Source of the DNA: Propionibacteriaceae bacterium
GTDB taxonomy: Bacteria > Actinomycetota > Actinomycetes > Propionibacteriales > Propionibacteriaceae
Length of the DNA: 6,744 nucleotides
Assembly (NCBI GenBank): GCA_030544185.1
Contig: JAUNRO010000177.1
Location: 1-6,744, forward strand
Reading direction: 5' to 3'
Every line of letters begins with the position of its first letter. Within the stretch, counting starts at the first letter, position 1. Of this stretch, positions 5,677-6,744 are shown piece after piece. The position numbers and the translations under genes are program-made. The notes below the pieces were generated by a model that was not told where the DNA came from, did not search any database, and worked only from the letters and a program-made list of their open reading frames with translations.

Positions 5677-6483
5677 ATGCGCATCGCCACCTTCAACGTC
5701 AACGGAATCCGGGCCGCACACCGCCGCGGCTTCCGGGACTGGCTGGACCGTCGTGATCTCGACATCGTGGCGCTGCAGGAGATGCGCTGCCCCGTCGCGG
5801 AGGTCCCCGCGGCGGCGGTCGAGGGCTACCACCTTGCCTACGATCCCGGGACCATTGCCGGGCGCAACGGCGTCGCGCTGCTCACCCGCACCGAACCGCT
5901 CGCGGTGCGGCCGGGCTTCGGCAACCGTGAATTCGACGGTGAGGGCCGCTATCTCGAGGTCGACCTGCCGGGGCTGACCGTGGCATCGCTCTATCTGCCC
6001 AAGGGCGGGACCCTGTTCTCCGACGCGAAGTCGGCGGCGCGCTATCGCCGCAAGCTCCGCTTTCTCGCCTCCTTCCAGCACCAGCTGACCCGCTCCCGGC
6101 GTGCGGCCCGCGCGGCCGGCCGCGAGTTCTTGGTCATGGGCGATTTCAACATCGCCCACACCGAGCTTGACCTCAAGAACTGGAAGACCAACCGCCGCTC
6201 CGAGGGGTTCCTGCCCGAGGAGCGCGAGTGGTTCACGCGCATCCTGGGTCAGCGTCGCCTGGTGGATGTGGTGCGGCGGCTGCATCCAGAGGGCCCCGGC
6301 CCCTATTCGTGGTGGTCGTGGCGTGGGCGCTCCTGGGACACCGATGCCGGCTGGCGGATCGACTATCACCTCGCGTCCCCCGGACTGGCGACCCGGGCGG
6401 TCGCCGGTGGCACGGATCGCGACGAGTCCTATGCGGCGCGGATGAGCGATCACGCGCCGGTGGTGGTGGAGTACGCGGGGTAG
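5677..6483 (+). CDS. xthA: Exonuclease III / AP endonuclease
   Basis: A 268-residue protein of the same length as E. coli exonuclease III, a Mg2+-dependent enzyme that cuts DNA 5' of abasic sites and removes nucleotides or blocking groups from 3' ends in base excision repair. The full catalytic set is visible: Asn7 in TFNVNGIR (5-12), Glu35 in LQEMR, Tyr106 in SLYLPKG, Asp156 and Asn158 in MGDFNIAH (154-161), Asp229 in WRIDYHLAS (226-234), and Asp258-His259 in SDHAPVV. WSWRG and DTDAGWRIDYH (221-231) are hallmarks of the XthA subgroup. ATG 5677 begins the conserved MRIATFNVNGIR and is the only sensible start, although upstream there is only a weak CAGGG about 11 bases away and no leaderless -10. 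It is divergent from the ABM gene by 50 bp. Nothing suggests it is damaged. Confidence 0.95.
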   Translation: MRIATFNVNGIRAAHRRGFRDWLDRRDLDIVALQEMRCPVAEVPAAAVEGYHLAYDPGTIAGRNGVALLTRTEPLAVRPGFGNREFDGEGRYLEVDLPGLTVASLYLPKGGTLFSDAKSAARYRRKLRFLASFQHQLTRSRRAARAAGREFLVMGDFNIAHTELDLKNWKTNRRSEGFLPEEREWFTRILGQRRLVDVVRRLHPEGPGPYSWWSWRGRSWDTDAGWRIDYHLASPGLATRAVAGGTDRDESYAARMSDHAPVVVEYAG

Positions 6484-6549
6484 CCGGTCGCGAACGGCCC
6501 ACGTCGTCGAACCCGGCACGAGATGGCAGGCGGGAGGCGGCTTTCGCAA

Positions 6550-6569
6550 CAGGGCTTCTGGCCGCCCTG
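6550..6569 (+). terminator. Weak hairpin after xthA, possible terminator
   Basis: CAGGGC (6550-6555) and GCCCTG (6564-6569) give a 6-bp GC-rich stem with an 8-base loop, about 67 bp after the xthA stop. No T-run follows. The stronger hairpin at 6629-6665 is an alternative end point for the transcript. Confidence 0.25.
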
Positions 6570-6602
6570 CGCTCACAAGCGAGCGTGGATGGGGCTGAGC
6601 CG

Positions 6603-6625
6603 CCGGCGTCTCGCAATTTCGTGCA
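6603..6625. repeat. Degenerate partial copy of the 63-bp-period repeat
   Basis: CCGGCGT (6603-6609) and GCAATTTCGTGCA (6613-6625) match CCGGCGT (6661-6667) and GCAATTTCGCGCA (6675-6687) of the first full copy, with one substitution in the second block and four bases missing between the blocks. The GCAATTT blocks lie 62 bp apart, nearly the same period as between the two full copies. Confidence 0.65.
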
Positions 6626-6628
6626 TCA

Positions 6629-6665
6629 GCCGGGGTGCAGGTGGATAGTGCAGATGCACCCCGGC
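6629..6665. repeat. Perfect 11-bp inverted repeat with 15-base loop
   Basis: GCCGGGGTGCA (6629-6639) pairs perfectly with TGCACCCCGGC (6655-6665). The loop holds GTGGATAGTGCAG. This is the most stable simple hairpin noticed in the window. It overlaps the start of the first full direct repeat, but its left arm is not present before the second repeat copy. It could end xthA transcription or be part of a repeat-family structure. Confidence 0.7.
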
Positions 6666-6681
6666 GTGAGGCCCGCAATTT
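6639..6681. repeat. 43-bp direct repeat, copy 1
   Basis: This 43-bp block is identical base for base to 6702-6744, at an offset of 63 bp. It begins AGGTGGATAGTGCAG, contains the small palindrome GTGCA-GA-TGCAC, and ends GCCCGCAATTT. The 20 bases between the copies are G-rich (GGTGGTGGTGG run). All three minus-strand frames are open across the repeats, but none gives a recognisable protein. Confidence 0.9.
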
Positions 6682-6701
6682 CGCGCACGAGGTGGTGGTG
6701 G

Positions 6702-6744
6702 AGGTGGATAGTGCAGATGCACCCCGGCGTGAGGCCCGCAATTT
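6702..6744. repeat. 43-bp direct repeat, copy 2, reaching the window edge
   Basis: Identical to 6639-6681 over all 43 bases. The match reaches the last base of the window, so the true repeat unit may be longer and more copies may follow. Confidence 0.9.

Larger units (their letters stand above)
6484..6638. other. Non-coding stretch downstream of xthA
   Basis: No gene is supported here. It contains a CAGGGC/GCCCTG hairpin (6550-6569), a second small inverted repeat CGCTC (6570-6574) and GAGCG (6581-6585), and at 6603-6625 a degraded partial copy of the repeat that is found intact further right. Minus-strand frames stay open through it because of high GC, but they give Arg/Ser/Pro-rich translations that resemble no family and continue antisense to xthA. 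Confidence 0.6.

Noticed and set aside
5623..6741. 372-codon minus-strand open frame covering xthA and the repeats
   Set aside because: It is antisense to xthA, which has every catalytic residue. The part over the repeats translates to an Arg/Ser/Ala repeat. Open frames are expected at this GC content.
6639..6744. CRISPR array
   Set aside because: The identical part is 43 bp and the variable part only 20 bp, with only two full copies, one G-rich spacer and no cas genes nearby.

Overview
The window is GC-rich DNA, very probably from an actinobacterium. The evidence is dense GTG/ATG starts with 4-base overlaps, two genes that look leaderless (a TANNNT -10 box six bases before the start codon), an MptB-type mannosyltransferase (a family typical of Actinomycetota that make lipomannan/lipoglycan), and NuoB/NuoC/NuoI-like proteins resembling the second, partial complex I of high-GC Gram-positives. 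Genus cannot be fixed from the sequence alone.

Layout. (1) 1-764, minus strand: the first 254 residues of a meta-cleavage-product-type alpha/beta hydrolase, cut by the window edge just before its expected catalytic His. (2) 765-1028: a divergent intergenic region with a perfect 7+2+7 palindrome (873-888), a plausible operator. (3) 1029-2300, plus: a 12-TM-type MFS exporter. (4) 2401-5283, plus: four genes joined by GTGA/ATGA overlaps, namely nuoB-like, nuoC-like, nuoI-like and mptB-like. The first appears to be read from a leaderless promoter at 2389-2394. (5) 5271-5291: a perfect 8-bp stem-loop around the mptB stop codon, in the 40-bp gap before a convergent gene. (6) 5324-5626, minus: a 100-residue ABM-fold monooxygenase-like protein, also apparently leaderless. 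(7) 5677-6483, plus: exonuclease III (xthA), divergent from the ABM gene by 50 bp. (8) 6484-6744: no gene. It holds a small hairpin, a strong 11-bp inverted repeat, and two identical 43-bp repeats spaced 63 bp apart that run to the window edge.

How it fits together. The hydrolase, MFS exporter, ABM protein and xthA look like independent single-gene units. The centre is the unusual part. Three hydrophilic subunits of a complex-I-like module (the N2-cluster subunit, the 30-kDa subunit and the two-[4Fe-4S] ferredoxin subunit) are present with all cluster cysteines intact, but no NuoD, NuoH or antiporter subunit is beside them. They are instead coupled to a polyprenyl-phosphomannose-dependent glycosyltransferase. 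Whether this is a relic of a larger nuo operon, a split locus, or a working orphan electron-transfer module cannot be settled from this window.
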